The position numbers and the translations under genes are program-made. Shown piece by piece: positions 10,664 through 20,641 of a DNA stretch of 64,000 nucleotides. Below the pieces are notes generated by a model that ran no database searches, was not told the origin of the DNA, and saw only the letters and a list, made by a program, of their open reading frames with translations. Each line of letters starts with the position of its first letter. Position 1 is the first letter of the stretch. Source of the DNA: Athripsodes cinereus (taxonomy: Eukaryota; Arthropoda; Insecta; Trichoptera; Leptoceridae); NCBI GenBank assembly GCA_947579605.1, contig OX388325.1:3281572-3345571 (forward strand), read 5' to 3'.

Positions 10664-11920
10664 TTATATCCCCTCACCCCCATTTTGAATAAAACACTCT
10701 AGTACATCCTTATGTCTATTCTGGGCAGCTATATCATATGCAGTATAACCTTTATTATTTCTTTCCTTTATAATATCTTTACCTCCGATTAGAACCAGAT
10801 ACTCTACTACATCCATAAGTCCATTCTGGGCAGCTATATGTAATGCAGTACAACCATTATTATTTCTTTCCTTTATAATATCTTTACCTCCGATTAGAAC
10901 CAGATACTCTACTACATCCATACGTCCATTCTGGGCAGCTATATGTAATGCAGTACAACCATTATTATTTCTTTCCTTTATAATATCATAATCTTCGAAA
11001 AGAACCAGATACTCTACTACATCCTTATGTCCATTCTGGGCAGCCATATGTAATGCAGTAGAGCCATCTTTATTTTTTTCATTTACAATACCTTTACCTC
11101 CGATTTGAACCAGATATTCTACTACATCCATATGTCCATTCTGGGCAGCTAAATGTAATGCAGTAGAGTCTTCATTATTTCTTTCATTTACAATATCTTC
11201 ACCTTCGATTAGAACCAGATACTCTACTGCATACTTATGTCCATACTCAGCAGCTATATGTAATGCAGTACAACCATCAGTATTTCTTTCATTTATAATA
11301 CTTTTACTCCCGTTTTGAATCAGATAATGTAGTAAATCCTTATGTCGATTCAGAGCAACTATATGTAATGCAGTCCAACCAAAAGTAGTTGTTTGATTTA
11401 TAATATCTTTACCTCCTTTTACGACCAGATACTCTACTACATCCTCATGTCTATTCAGAGCAGCTATATGTAATGCAGTCCAACCGTCATTAGTTTTTTC
11501 ATTTATAATACCTTCCGCCCCATTTAGAATTAGATACTTTACTACATCCCTCTGTCCATTCTTGGCAGCTAAATGTAATACAGTACAACCATCATTAGTT
11601 TTTTCATTTATAATACTTTTACCCCCATATTGAATTAGACACTCTACTACATCCTTATGTCCATTCCGGGCAGCTATATGTAATGCAGTCCAACCGTCAT
11701 TAGTTTTTTCATTTATAATACCTTCCCCCCCATTTAGAATAAGAAACTCTACTATATCCCGCTGTCCATTCTTGGCAGCTAAATGTAATGCAGTACAACC
11801 ATCATTAGTTTTTTCATTTATAATACTTTTACCCCCATATTGAATTAGATACTCAACTGCATCCTTATTTCCTTTCCGGGCAGCTATATGTAATGCAGGC
11901 CAATCATCCATACCTTCTTC
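10664..11920 (-). repeat. Twelve tandem 105-bp ankyrin-coding units
   Basis: Within the gene, a 35-codon unit (core DGxTALHxAAxNGxxDVVEYL, then GGxxII) repeats 12 times. The fold is ankyrin but the period is 35, not the usual 33; the extra residues sit in the loop with IINEK or IIKER. Repeats 2-3 and 4-5 form a dimer (DGC unit then DGW unit). Repeats 10 and 11 differ by one residue, so expansion is recent. Confidence 0.85.
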
Positions 11921-14900
11921 ATTTAAAATATTTAATGTTGACACCTCAAGTGAGCTCCTATTTTTATTTGTTAATTTAATATCTTCAAACACATTGTTTT
12001 GAAAATATGCAGCTGATACACTTCCATGATATGCATTATTTTCCATCATTATAATATATTCTAAATATTTAGTTATATACATATGTCCCTGTTTGTCTGC
12101 CAATTGTGATGCTGTGTATCCTTTATAATCTTTTTCATTTATTATATTTTCAGCTCCCTTATTAACCAAATACCTAACTGCGTTTATATCACCACTCTTC
12201 GCAGCCATGTGTAGTACAGTCTGCCCATAATTATCTTTTTTAAGAATACCATTATTGTCTCTTTCACAGATTAGTTTAATGATATTAGCGTTACCTGTAC
12301 TAGCAACATTCATTAATGGAGTGCGTCCTTTTTTATTAGGACAACTTAAATACTTTGTTTTCTTTATGATCTCTTTTACAAAATATATGTCACTCACGTG
12401 ATGCAGTAGAGTATTTCCATTCATATCTCTACAGTTTACTAAAAACTCTATTATATTATCGTTTAACATGGGCTGAAGGAATCTGTATGTTGATACAATG
12501 GTATTTTTTCTATACAATTCAAATATGTTTCTTATTAATTTCAAGCGTTTTAGAATGTCTTTATCATCAGCAACATCCTCAGGTGTACATCCCAATGAAT
12601 TAGTTTTATTATACACTGCGCCTCTGCTCAATACGAAGTTTAGAATTTCCACATTTCCCCTATGAGCAGCATAATGAACCAAAGTATTTCCTTTCTCATC
12701 GCAAGCTCCCACTGCAGCCAGTGCAACATCCTCTTCTAGACTATTAAGGGTTGATATGATTGTACAGCTATTATTGCCTTCATTATTTTGTATAAAATTG
12801 AATATATCTTCTATCTTTCTGATTACATTTAGTTGCGACTTGCATACATCAGCTGGTGTCTTGTTATGTTTGTTTCGACAGTTGAACACTGCCCCATGTG
12901 CGAGCAGCTGACATATAATCTCTCTATCTCCCTCATCAGCAGCGTAGTGCAGAGGAGTTTGTAAATAATCATCAGACACTTCTGTACAGGCACCCTTCCT
13001 CAACAGAGATTCTACTATTTGGGAGTTCTTAAGAAGCACAGCCCAGTGTAAAGCTGTTCTTCCATCTGTGTCTCTTACATCAATGTACTTATAGGATATT
13101 AACTTAAAATCAAATTCTTCAAGTTTTTCTTCTTTGATTATCGCAATGAAAATTGAAATGATATCAAATTGTTCAATAATATTATTGGCGTTTGATGTAC
13201 TGCAGCATTCCGCTGGTGTTTCTCCTTTGTTATTGAGAATATTATACTTTGCAGATTGTTTTAACAATATATTTATATTTTTACAGTCACCGAGGCGTGC
13301 TGCGATATGTAAGGCAGTGTCCCCGGCATCATCTTGTGTAGATATTATATTCAGTGGCTTGCAATTTCTGACGTCATTACATACATTCAGTATCGAAGAC
13401 AAAGCATTAGTTTCATCAATTTGAGTAGAATAATTGTCGTCATCCTCATCATCAGAACTACTGTCATCATCTCTGTTACATCCCGAGTGAGCAGCCATGT
13501 GTATTAATGTTATTAAGTTAGAGTTCTCTATATTCCAGATAACAGAGTTGTTTGATAGCACACCACTACAGTATGTTAGTGGAATAAGGTGTTTGTATGA
13601 AGATTTACAATGAGCACCATTTACAAGTAACACGAGAGAAATATCCGATGGCTCCTTCAAATATTCTAAGGGTGTTTTACCTTCACTGTCCACTGCATTC
13701 ACATTTGCTCCCAAAGATATAAGATGTCTGACAAGGACTTCACTGTTCACTTTAACAGCTTTGTGTAAGAGAGTTTCTCCATTGGAATCTTGTATATTTA
13801 CAGACTCGCAGGATGCTCCAGAAATCTGTTTCAAATACCTGTAGTAGGAATCATTAGAAGTGTCAGATCCTAATCTTGCTTCACATTCCATTACTAAATA
13901 TTGGACGCATGAGAAACTCTCATCTAAAAGATAAGTACCACTTCTCTCACTGTTAAGTGCATAGTCTAAGACTCTCTTCCCCTGAAAATCACGAAGATTA
14001 ACATCACCTCCTCTGCTCACAAGGTACTTCATAATATCCATCCTGCTACTCTGAGCTGCATAGTGAAGTGCTGTCATCCCTTCAATGTTCCTGTAACTTA
14101 AATCAGTTCCATGTTCATCCAAGTATTTAACTACAGCCAACCTCCCGCACTGAGCAGCGTACATGAGAGCAGCCTTACCAGCAGCTACTTTATCTCTGTG
14201 TTCTGTACAAATATATTTCACAATATCCATACAGGATCTATCCATTGCTAACTGCAGACAACTCACTACATCATCTGTTGTTATATTGTTATTCTTTACT
14301 TTAAGTATATATTTAAATGTTTCTAAGCGATCACATTCAGCTGCTTTCTTCAGACATTTTTGTAGATAATTAGTATTCGCATTTTGTCGTCTTGAGTCAT
14401 TTTTGTGTAAAAATTTAAATACTCCTAAACAGTCCTCATCGTTCAAAAGAATATCTTCTAATAAGTTTCCTAAGTGTTCATATATACTTACATTTATGTT
14501 TTCCAGTATATAAGGCTGTGAATTTTGTATCGCATTTTCTTTAATTAGATGATTAACATTTATGAATAATCTATGTTTAAAACATCTATTAATGTAATCT
14601 ACTATTAATGGAAATATATATGAATGCTGAAACATATTTACAAGATGTTGTAACAGAAGTAATGGGAATATTGAATGGGAACACTCTATATAATTGATTA
14701 TATCTTTCAATATGTAAGTAATTAAACTTACCTGTGTAGATGTATCGAGTACATTACAGTTGGCTCCAGAGTATAACAGATAAATGCATATCTTCCAATT
14801 TTCATTTCTTCCTGCATAATACAGAGGGGTGTGTCCAAATATGTCTTTTGAATTAATCATCTTTAGCATCTTACTTTCAGTGTTATATTCATTTCCAAAT

Positions 14901-17900
14901 ATATTCATTTTATTCCCCTTTATTACACTTTTATTTAAAAATATGTTGTTTTCCACATTTATGTCCATATACGACTCAATCAATATTTTAATATCTTTCC
15001 AATCAAAATATCTCTTCAATATCATCCAATGTAAAGGTGTCCTACCCAAAATATCACTAATAGTTCCATCCCAGCCAGCAAGTATCAGATCATTAATTAA
15101 ATCTGTGTTTCCATATTGTACAGCCATGTGCAAGGCCGATCTACCCAGTTTATCTTGTACATCTCTTGGTTCCTCATATGACAACTTGTAAAATGACTGT
15201 AGGTCCTTATTTAATATTTCCTTGTGTAATGGAAGTTTAGCAACCAGCATATAATCCATAAACATTTTCAACAATTTATTTTCTCCTCTGATTTCCTCCG
15301 AGTATAATTCAGATTTAACAACATCCAATGCCAACTTGTACTTAGACTCATTGCTCTCTTTCTTTTGTAAAAAATCCACTGTAAATCGTGCTGTGTAATG
15401 CTCATAGAACGTTCTATGAGTAAAATGTAGCTCGTCATGGGAACCTTTAGCCTGCAACAAACCTAACAGTAAATAATCTTCTCGATTCTCCGTTATGTAC
15501 TTCTCTATATCTCTTTCAAGGCGATCGCGATACTTAGGAAATAAATATATGAAGGCGAACTCACTGAGAGTGTTTTGTTTTTGTTTTTCCATTTGTTTGC
15601 GTTTTTGTTTGGTTAACGAATCATTACACTTATCCTTAAAATATATTTTATATTTATTTTTAATGAAATATTCATATAACATATTCACGTCAATTTTTTT
15701 CTTATATAATTCCTCAATTTTATTATCTTTAATGTACACAAAGGAAACTTCTGATATCATTCTTAGGTACAAAGGTATTCCTATGAACTCAGTAGTGTCG
15801 CCCAATACACCAGACATTTTCGTTAGGAAATCTTCAGCAGTCTTGTACTCAACATTTTCATTTAAATAATTTTTACAGTAATTAACCAAGAATTTGCACT
15901 GATCATCTAATGATATTTCTTTGAGTTTCATAGAGAAAACTGAATATTGGTCTTCAAGCGAAGATGTATAATGTTGTCGAGTGGCGAGATAAACGGTACT
16001 AGTTGTTTCTTTCACTAAGATTTTAAGTAACTCTTTAGCCTTCTCCAGTAGCTCTCGTGGAACTTCATCCAGCCCGTCCAGGATAAACAACAATATGTTG
16101 TCATTTGAAGAAATATCTTTCCTTCGATAATATTGTAACAATGATTTTGCAACAACAGAAGTGTTTGTGTTTAGAAATTCAATATTAGTCAAGAACTCCA
16201 CAATATTATCACTATCAAAACTTTCCAAAGCTTTTGTGACCAACCCTTCCCGAAAGTTAATTCTGATAATCCATTTGGAATCCTTCATTAGTTGAGATAT
16301 GTAGGTCAGGTATGTGGATTTGCCCATCCCAGGATCGTCTGATATGATTACTAATGATGGAGATCCTGATGAAGTCAAGTCTATAACTTGATCACCACGC
16401 TCACTTTCCCTCAATAGTTCCATGGATCCGTGTGACCGTATCCACCTCAGATCTTCATCATTGCACCATTCCAGCAAGTGAACTGTATTGTTTTCTTTGC
16501 ATAGATTCTCATACTCTTGCACGCTTTCATTTCCTGGGTACATTTTAATATTTTGCATACATATTTCTATTTTAGTAGGATCATCATTATCTTTTAGTTT
16601 ATTTTTGAAAGTTTTATTATTAGTAAAATTTTTCACCACAATACTAACTTTCCTACCACTACGGAGTACTTCAGCCATCTTCTCTGTGTCCACTTTTATT
16701 ATTTTACTCTTCTGAATAAGTTCTCTCTGTATGTAGTATGTTGGATTGAATACTTGACGTACAATTAGAGACTGGTCTTTTATTTCAATCCAGAATCTCT
16801 TCTGCAATTTTGCGCTTTTCCTTTGAATATTATCACAAAAATCTTTAAATACTCCTTGTTTTTTATTTTTAATATTTAAGATAACTATCTTCTTGTCGTC
16901 TTTATACTTTTTAAATGAGGCCTCATCTAGTTGACTTAACCTCTGTATTTCATCTTCCATATCGCAACTAACGGCAAACGCACACTCACTATGTTTTGAT
17001 AAGATATTTTTGAAACATTCCACATCAAGTTCATAATTACATTGTATGTGTGCTGCATCTAATTGAGATGTATTTTGTGGTTCTTTCGCTATTATGATTT
17101 TTTTATTGTTTGCAATAGACTGCGCTAGCTCACTGAACATATCGTTGTTATCTATTTTGCATTTTTTGAAAGTTTGCCACGACTGTACTATTTTTCTTAA
17201 AGATTTTTTTACTCCATTAAATATAAGCGTTTCTTGAGTAAAAATCTCGGATTCGTCTGATATATCATTTGCCAATATTTCTCCAGTAATACCATAATGT
17301 ACATAAGCATCTTTAAAAGTATCACTTAAATCATTACATGAAATGAAAACCAGTTTGATATTTGTAAGACCCATTATAAGTTCACTGAAATTAGGTTTGC
17401 TTATCCACAGGTTCATATCACAATTACTATTATAGTCATCTCTAATGTTACAGTTACTACAATGGAACACTACTATTGATGAAAAGGACTTACTAGACTC
17501 ATCCTTCAAAGGCACAATCTCTCCCACTCCATTCACAATGTCTTGCAGAGACATTGTCTCCATCACTTCCTTCACATTGACAATATACAGGGAATTATTA
17601 TCACCCTGTACGTGGAAAGCTTCAATGAATTTCTTAATCACTATGCAGGAGGACTTCCCATTTATATTGATTGATATAACAGTTTCATTTACTCTTTTTA
17701 TCTTCCTTTTAAACTCACTGATGGAATACTCAGTGAAACGTATGGAGGAATATGTCTTGTTTAGCCCATTTCTCTGGTCTATGGATTTTTGATCCAGACG
17801 AGCCTTCATTAATAAATTCTTGCAATCTGCTTTACTGAAAAAATACCCTTCTTTGTCATTAAACCACTTGTTCATAAAATTGTATATGCCATCAATATTG

Positions 17901-19240
17901 CAGCCTTTAAAATAAGAATGTTCATTTAGGATTTCTTTTGCAATAATAACCATAGCACTGTCATCTGGTTGATTCGTGGCCAAAATAAATAAATCACAAA
18001 AATCTTTTAGAAGCCCTTCAAACATGAGGAAAATATTTTCTGACCCTTGTGACGTTTCGCCTACCATATATTTGTTTTGTTCTTTTGTAAATGTAGAGTC
18101 TGAGATTTTACATCCTATTTTCTCTAATTCCGAGATGACATGTTTTCTGAATTCTACATGTATTGAGCTTATGTGTTTGAACTTTCCTTCACCCTTGACA
18201 AAATCGTTTTTCAATCCTGTAATGCGACTTTTATTATCGGACTGCAACACATCTCTACATAAATCGAAATCACTTTTGGATAAATCACTTGGGTATTTTT
18301 TTGCCTTAATAACCATAGCACTGTCATCTGGTTGATCTGTGGCCAAAATAAATAAATCACAAAAATCTTTTAGAAGCCCTTCAAACATGAGGGAAATATC
18401 TTCTGACCCTTGTGACGTTTCGCCTACCATATATTTGTTTTGTTCTTTTGTAAATGTAGAGTCTGAGATTTTACTTCCTTTTTTCTCTAATTCCGAAATG
18501 ACATGTTTTCTGAATTCTACATGTATTGAGCTTGTGTCTTTGAACTTTCCTTCACCCGTGACGAAATCGTTTTTCAATCCTGTAATGCGGCTTTCATCAT
18601 CGAGCTGCAACACATCTCTACATAAATCCAAATCAACTTTGGATAAATCAAAGTTTTTTTGTTTCTTGATGTTCAAACAATATTCAATGGCAATGCATGT
18701 TAAACATAACTCTAAGCATTTATCATATCTAAGTTTGTAGAATCCTGATGGATGTATGCTGGTTAGGAAGGAAGGTATTTCACTGGGCTCCGTAAGATAA
18801 TCTTTCTCGAAGGATTCCTCAACGGGGCTATTGGTGTAGAGCACTAAATGTTTTAAGGTTGGATTATCAGTATTGGAAGACATATAAGTTGTAATTTTTG
18901 CAAAATAAGACTTAATATATTTCCAAATGTTGAAAGCCGATTCTTTAGGAGATGTTAATGTGTATTTGTTTATAATCGCATCTTTTGTTGCCTTATGTTT
19001 AAGTTGCATCATTGTAACATAACTCATATTTTCATCTTGTTGCACAATAACATCATCAAATTTTCCTGAGATATCTGTATGAAGTTCTACCATTAACTTT
19101 ACGTCACTATAAGTTTCATCAGAAGCTAAACACAGCAACAGAGCGAGTAATAAGTTAATTGGATATGTCGCACCTTGATTGTTAGTTGAATCCCCTTTGG
19201 GATATTTCTGTGATGTATTGTCTATTGTAGTGGAATCCAT
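10664..19240 (-). CDS. NLR-like protein: nuclease-like N-terminus, NACHT NTPase, ankyrin repeats
   Basis: About 2858 residues in one exon, counted from the ATG at 19240 (context ACAATGG). The longer in-frame start at 19303 is unlikely, because its hydrophobic leader is the pyrimidine tract and AG of a splice acceptor at 19267. Residues about 20-85 include KFDDVIV (about 60-66) and MQLKHKA (about 77-83), spaced like the D...(Q/E)xK core of DUF4297/Cap4-type nuclease domains; this is a tentative match. A 121-residue block is then duplicated in tandem. A NACHT/STAND domain follows, with Walker A DDPGMGKST (968-976), Walker B LLFILDGLDE (1050-1058), an arginine sensor in LATRQH (about 1085) and GIPLYLR (about 1155). 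Ankyrin repeats run from about 1360 to the end, broken by an acidic DDDSSSDDEDDD linker near 1920. The last 12 repeats are 35 residues each and very alike. By architecture it is a STAND immune-type receptor, probably cytoplasmic; its ligand is unknown. Confidence 0.85.
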   Translation of the reverse strand: MDSTTIDNTSQKYPKGDSTNNQGATYPINLLLALLLCLASDETYSDVKLMVELHTDISGKFDDVIVQQDENMSYVTMMQLKHKATKDAIINKYTLTSPKESAFNIWKYIKSYFAKITTYMSSNTDNPTLKHLVLYTNSPVEESFEKDYLTEPSEIPSFLTSIHPSGFYKLRYDKCLELCLTCIAIEYCLNIKKQKNFDLSKVDLDLCRDVLQLDDESRITGLKNDFVTGEGKFKDTSSIHVEFRKHVISELEKKGSKISDSTFTKEQNKYMVGETSQGSEDISLMFEGLLKDFCDLFILATDQPDDSAMVIKAKKYPSDLSKSDFDLCRDVLQSDNKSRITGLKNDFVKGEGKFKHISSIHVEFRKHVISELEKIGCKISDSTFTKEQNKYMVGETSQGSENIFLMFEGLLKDFCDLFILATNQPDDSAMVIIAKEILNEHSYFKGCNIDGIYNFMNKWFNDKEGYFFSKADCKNLLMKARLDQKSIDQRNGLNKTYSSIRFTEYSISEFKRKIKRVNETVISININGKSSCIVIKKFIEAFHVQGDNNSLYIVNVKEVMETMSLQDIVNGVGEIVPLKDESSKSFSSIVVFHCSNCNIRDDYNSNCDMNLWISKPNFSELIMGLTNIKLVFISCNDLSDTFKDAYVHYGITGEILANDISDESEIFTQETLIFNGVKKSLRKIVQSWQTFKKCKIDNNDMFSELAQSIANNKKIIIAKEPQNTSQLDAAHIQCNYELDVECFKNILSKHSECAFAVSCDMEDEIQRLSQLDEASFKKYKDDKKIVILNIKNKKQGVFKDFCDNIQRKSAKLQKRFWIEIKDQSLIVRQVFNPTYYIQRELIQKSKIIKVDTEKMAEVLRSGRKVSIVVKNFTNNKTFKNKLKDNDDPTKIEICMQNIKMYPGNESVQEYENLCKENNTVHLLEWCNDEDLRWIRSHGSMELLRESERGDQVIDLTSSGSPSLVIISDDPGMGKSTYLTYISQLMKDSKWIIRINFREGLVTKALESFDSDNIVEFLTNIEFLNTNTSVVAKSLLQYYRRKDISSNDNILLFILDGLDEVPRELLEKAKELLKILVKETTSTVYLATRQHYTSSLEDQYSVFSMKLKEISLDDQCKFLVNYCKNYLNENVEYKTAEDFLTKMSGVLGDTTEFIGIPLYLRMISEVSFVYIKDNKIEELYKKKIDVNMLYEYFIKNKYKIYFKDKCNDSLTKQKRKQMEKQKQNTLSEFAFIYLFPKYRDRLERDIEKYITENREDYLLLGLLQAKGSHDELHFTHRTFYEHYTARFTVDFLQKKESNESKYKLALDVVKSELYSEEIRGENKLLKMFMDYMLVAKLPLHKEILNKDLQSFYKLSYEEPRDVQDKLGRSALHMAVQYGNTDLINDLILAGWDGTISDILGRTPLHWMILKRYFDWKDIKILIESYMDINVENNIFLNKSVIKGNKMNIFGNEYNTESKMLKMINSKDIFGHTPLYYAGRNENWKICIYLLYSGANCNVLDTSTQVSLITYILKDIINYIECSHSIFPLLLLQHLVNMFQHSYIFPLIVDYINRCFKHRLFINVNHLIKENAIQNSQPYILENINVSIYEHLGNLLEDILLNDEDCLGVFKFLHKNDSRRQNANTNYLQKCLKKAAECDRLETFKYILKVKNNNITTDDVVSCLQLAMDRSCMDIVKYICTEHRDKVAAGKAALMYAAQCGRLAVVKYLDEHGTDLSYRNIEGMTALHYAAQSSRMDIMKYLVSRGGDVNLRDFQGKRVLDYALNSERSGTYLLDESFSCVQYLVMECEARLGSDTSNDSYYRYLKQISGASCESVNIQDSNGETLLHKAVKVNSEVLVRHLISLGANVNAVDSEGKTPLEYLKEPSDISLVLLVNGAHCKSSYKHLIPLTYCSGVLSNNSVIWNIENSNLITLIHMAAHSGCNRDDDSSSDDEDDDNYSTQIDETNALSSILNVCNDVRNCKPLNIISTQDDAGDTALHIAARLGDCKNINILLKQSAKYNILNNKGETPAECCSTSNANNIIEQFDIISIFIAIIKEEKLEEFDFKLISYKYIDVRDTDGRTALHWAVLLKNSQIVESLLRKGACTEVSDDYLQTPLHYAADEGDREIICQLLAHGAVFNCRNKHNKTPADVCKSQLNVIRKIEDIFNFIQNNEGNNSCTIISTLNSLEEDVALAAVGACDEKGNTLVHYAAHRGNVEILNFVLSRGAVYNKTNSLGCTPEDVADDKDILKRLKLIRNIFELYRKNTIVSTYRFLQPMLNDNIIEFLVNCRDMNGNTLLHHVSDIYFVKEIIKKTKYLSCPNKKGRTPLMNVASTGNANIIKLICERDNNGILKKDNYGQTVLHMAAKSGDINAVRYLVNKGAENIINEKDYKGYTASQLADKQGHMYITKYLEYIIMMENNAYHGSVSAAYFQNNVFEDIKLTNKNRSSLEVSTLNILNEEGMDDWPALHIAARKGNKDAVEYLIQYGGKSIINEKTNDGCTALHLAAKNGQRDIVEFLILNGGEGIINEKTNDGWTALHIAARNGHKDVVECLIQYGGKSIINEKTNDGCTVLHLAAKNGQRDVVKYLILNGAEGIINEKTNDGWTALHIAALNRHEDVVEYLVVKGGKDIINQTTTFGWTALHIVALNRHKDLLHYLIQNGSKSIINERNTDGCTALHIAAEYGHKYAVEYLVLIEGEDIVNERNNEDSTALHLAAQNGHMDVVEYLVQIGGKGIVNEKNKDGSTALHMAAQNGHKDVVEYLVLFEDYDIIKERNNNGCTALHIAAQNGRMDVVEYLVLIGGKDIIKERNNNGCTALHIAAQNGLMDVVEYLVLIGGKDIIKERNNKGYTAYDIAAQNRHKDVLECFIQNGGEGI
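17944..18669 (-). repeat. In-frame 363-bp intragenic tandem duplication
   Basis: Two adjacent blocks, 17944-18306 and 18307-18669, align at an offset of exactly 363 bp (121 codons) with scattered substitutions. Each encodes DLCRDVLQ, SRITGLKNDFV, EFRKHVISELEK, FTKEQNKYMVGETSQGSE and GLLKDFCDLFILAT. The duplication lies between the nuclease-like segment and the NACHT domain of the NLR-like gene. The truncated gene copy at 29825 matches the upstream (first) unit only. Confidence 0.9.
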
Positions 19241-19303
19241 TGTATTGATCTGCACAGACTGAGCTCCTGAAATCAAAAACAGTAAAAGCAACATGTTAGT
19301 CAA
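19241..19303 (-). other. Predicted 3' splice acceptor and leader exon of the NLR-like gene
   Basis: On the minus strand a pyrimidine-rich tract, TTGCTTTTACTG then TTTTTGATTTCAG, ends in AG at 19268-19267, followed by a short leader (GAGCTCAGTCTGTGCAG...) and the ATG at 19240. In frame this tract translates as MLLLLFLIS and mimics a signal peptide. The upstream non-coding exon was not located. Confidence 0.55.
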
Positions 19304-19519
19304 GTATCTACAATATTGAAAAATATATATAAAAAGTATCTGAAGTTAAAAAAAAAGTCATTAATAATTATATAAAATTTCGCTATCCATCTGACGTTGA
19401 AAAACCATTCATTTGCTTTTATAACCTCCTAAATCCTTCTGCTTATATTCCTTCTTATTCTATTCCTATATATTTAAATACTTTCATATATCAAAAATAT
19501 CAAGGTGACGTCACATCTC

Positions 19520-19793
19520 CACATGACTCAGCGGTGAGAGTGTTGATCTATCAACATAGAGGTGTTGGGTTCGAATCCCGGTGACTGGAATTTTCATTGA
19601 AGATTCTGCTCTCACAGACCATCGGTCACCGGTTGCGAACAGAAAGTAATATGAGAGATATAAAAAGAATGTGGTGGAAATCGGTGAATGTTTCTAGAGT
19701 AAAGCATGCTTAAACCAGCTAAAAGCCAATTCGTAAGCATTGGAAATACCCATACTCTCTCTCTCTCTCTGCCCATAAAGGGATGTATATTAA
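19520..19793 (+). mobile_element. tRNA-like sequence, probable SINE (copy A)
   Basis: The segment from about 19525 to 19590 has an A-box-like TGACTCAGCGG and a perfect B-box core GGTTCGAATCC, with a possible anticodon-type stem TGTTG/CAACA. The acceptor stem cannot be paired properly, so a functional tRNA is unlikely and a tRNA-derived SINE head fits better. It is followed by non-coding sequence and a (CT)n run up to the TTAA of piggyBac. The same sequence lies at 30884-31156. Confidence 0.45.
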
Positions 19794-19837
19794 CCCTTAC
19801 AGTGCTAACCGTCGATATATCGTCGCTACATGAATGT

Positions 19838-20641
19838 CCCATACAACCATTGTGGTATCAGTTTGAGCACATTCACTACACTCGTTTTCCTACACCGGGA
19901 TCAAATTGGTATCAGGGCGCACACTTCCTATTAAACGGTTCTTAAAAATGGGGAAGGTTGGTCACAGCTACGAGTATAGCGCCGGCGTAGTAGTAGTAGA
20001 GATTCTATATTTTCCCGCCATATTCCATAGCACGCGCATCGCAACGCAGGTATCCGAATCCGAACGCCAAACGAAAATAAAAACGACATCTTTTCGTTGT
20101 AGTACCAATGGCTGTGCGTTCTGTCTGCGTGTCGTCAGTGTCGCTCGTGAAGTTTGGTTGTTAAGTAGAATTTAATGGCGTTGTTTGTGTTAGCGTTGTT
20201 TATATAATTTACTCTAGTGTTTCGTGCATATCGACATTTTACTGCGAGTGGTTTGTTTACTGTGCAGTTTTAATAAATATTGTCAGGAAACAAGAGGGCC
20301 CTTTGAATTCTGAAGGTAGGGGATACTATTTAATTATTTATTATATTTACATGAAAAGAAAAACTAAATAAATCGATTTTAACGGCTAATTGGCGGATGA
20401 TATTAGTAAAGTTAGATTAAATATTGATAAATCTATGTCAAATTACTTGTATTAGTCGGATAAATTGCATATTTGAAATGTCGCAGCTTGTTGTGTTATT
20501 ATTCCAATATGGACATCTTGTTTTAATGGAGGTCAATGGTTGTCAAACAGTGCGTCATTTATTTGATGTATGAACTTAAATTTTTTTTGTTGAGTAAAAT
20601 GTTTTTTAACACTTGGTATCTCGATATTTTTAGCTCTCGAG
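19838..20641 (+). promoter_or_regulatory. Left subterminal region and 5' UTR of the DUF4806-like gene
   Basis: About 800 bp between the left terminal repeat and the first ATG. It is somewhat richer in CG dinucleotides near 19980-20160. A pyrimidine-rich tract ending in TTTTTAG just before CTCTCGAG-ATG at 20642 looks like a splice acceptor, so a non-coding first exon is likely. A promoter must lie here if the gene is transcribed, but no TATA or initiator can be named with confidence. Confidence 0.35.

Noticed and set aside
13134..18740. Plus-strand frames within the large NLR-like gene
   Set aside because: Shadows of a minus-strand coding region; no motifs, and they duplicate exactly where the sense gene duplicates.
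10664..19303. Bacterial (for example endosymbiont) horizontal transfer as the source of the ankyrin gene
   Set aside because: Base composition matches the neighbourhood, there is a splice-acceptor-like start, and host-type transposons are inserted at its 5' flank. Transfer cannot be excluded, but nothing in the sequence supports it.
19525..19592. Possible tRNA gene (and its copy near 30890)
   Set aside because: The B box is good, but the acceptor arms do not pair and the anticodon loop has the wrong size, so a tRNA-derived SINE head is the safer call.
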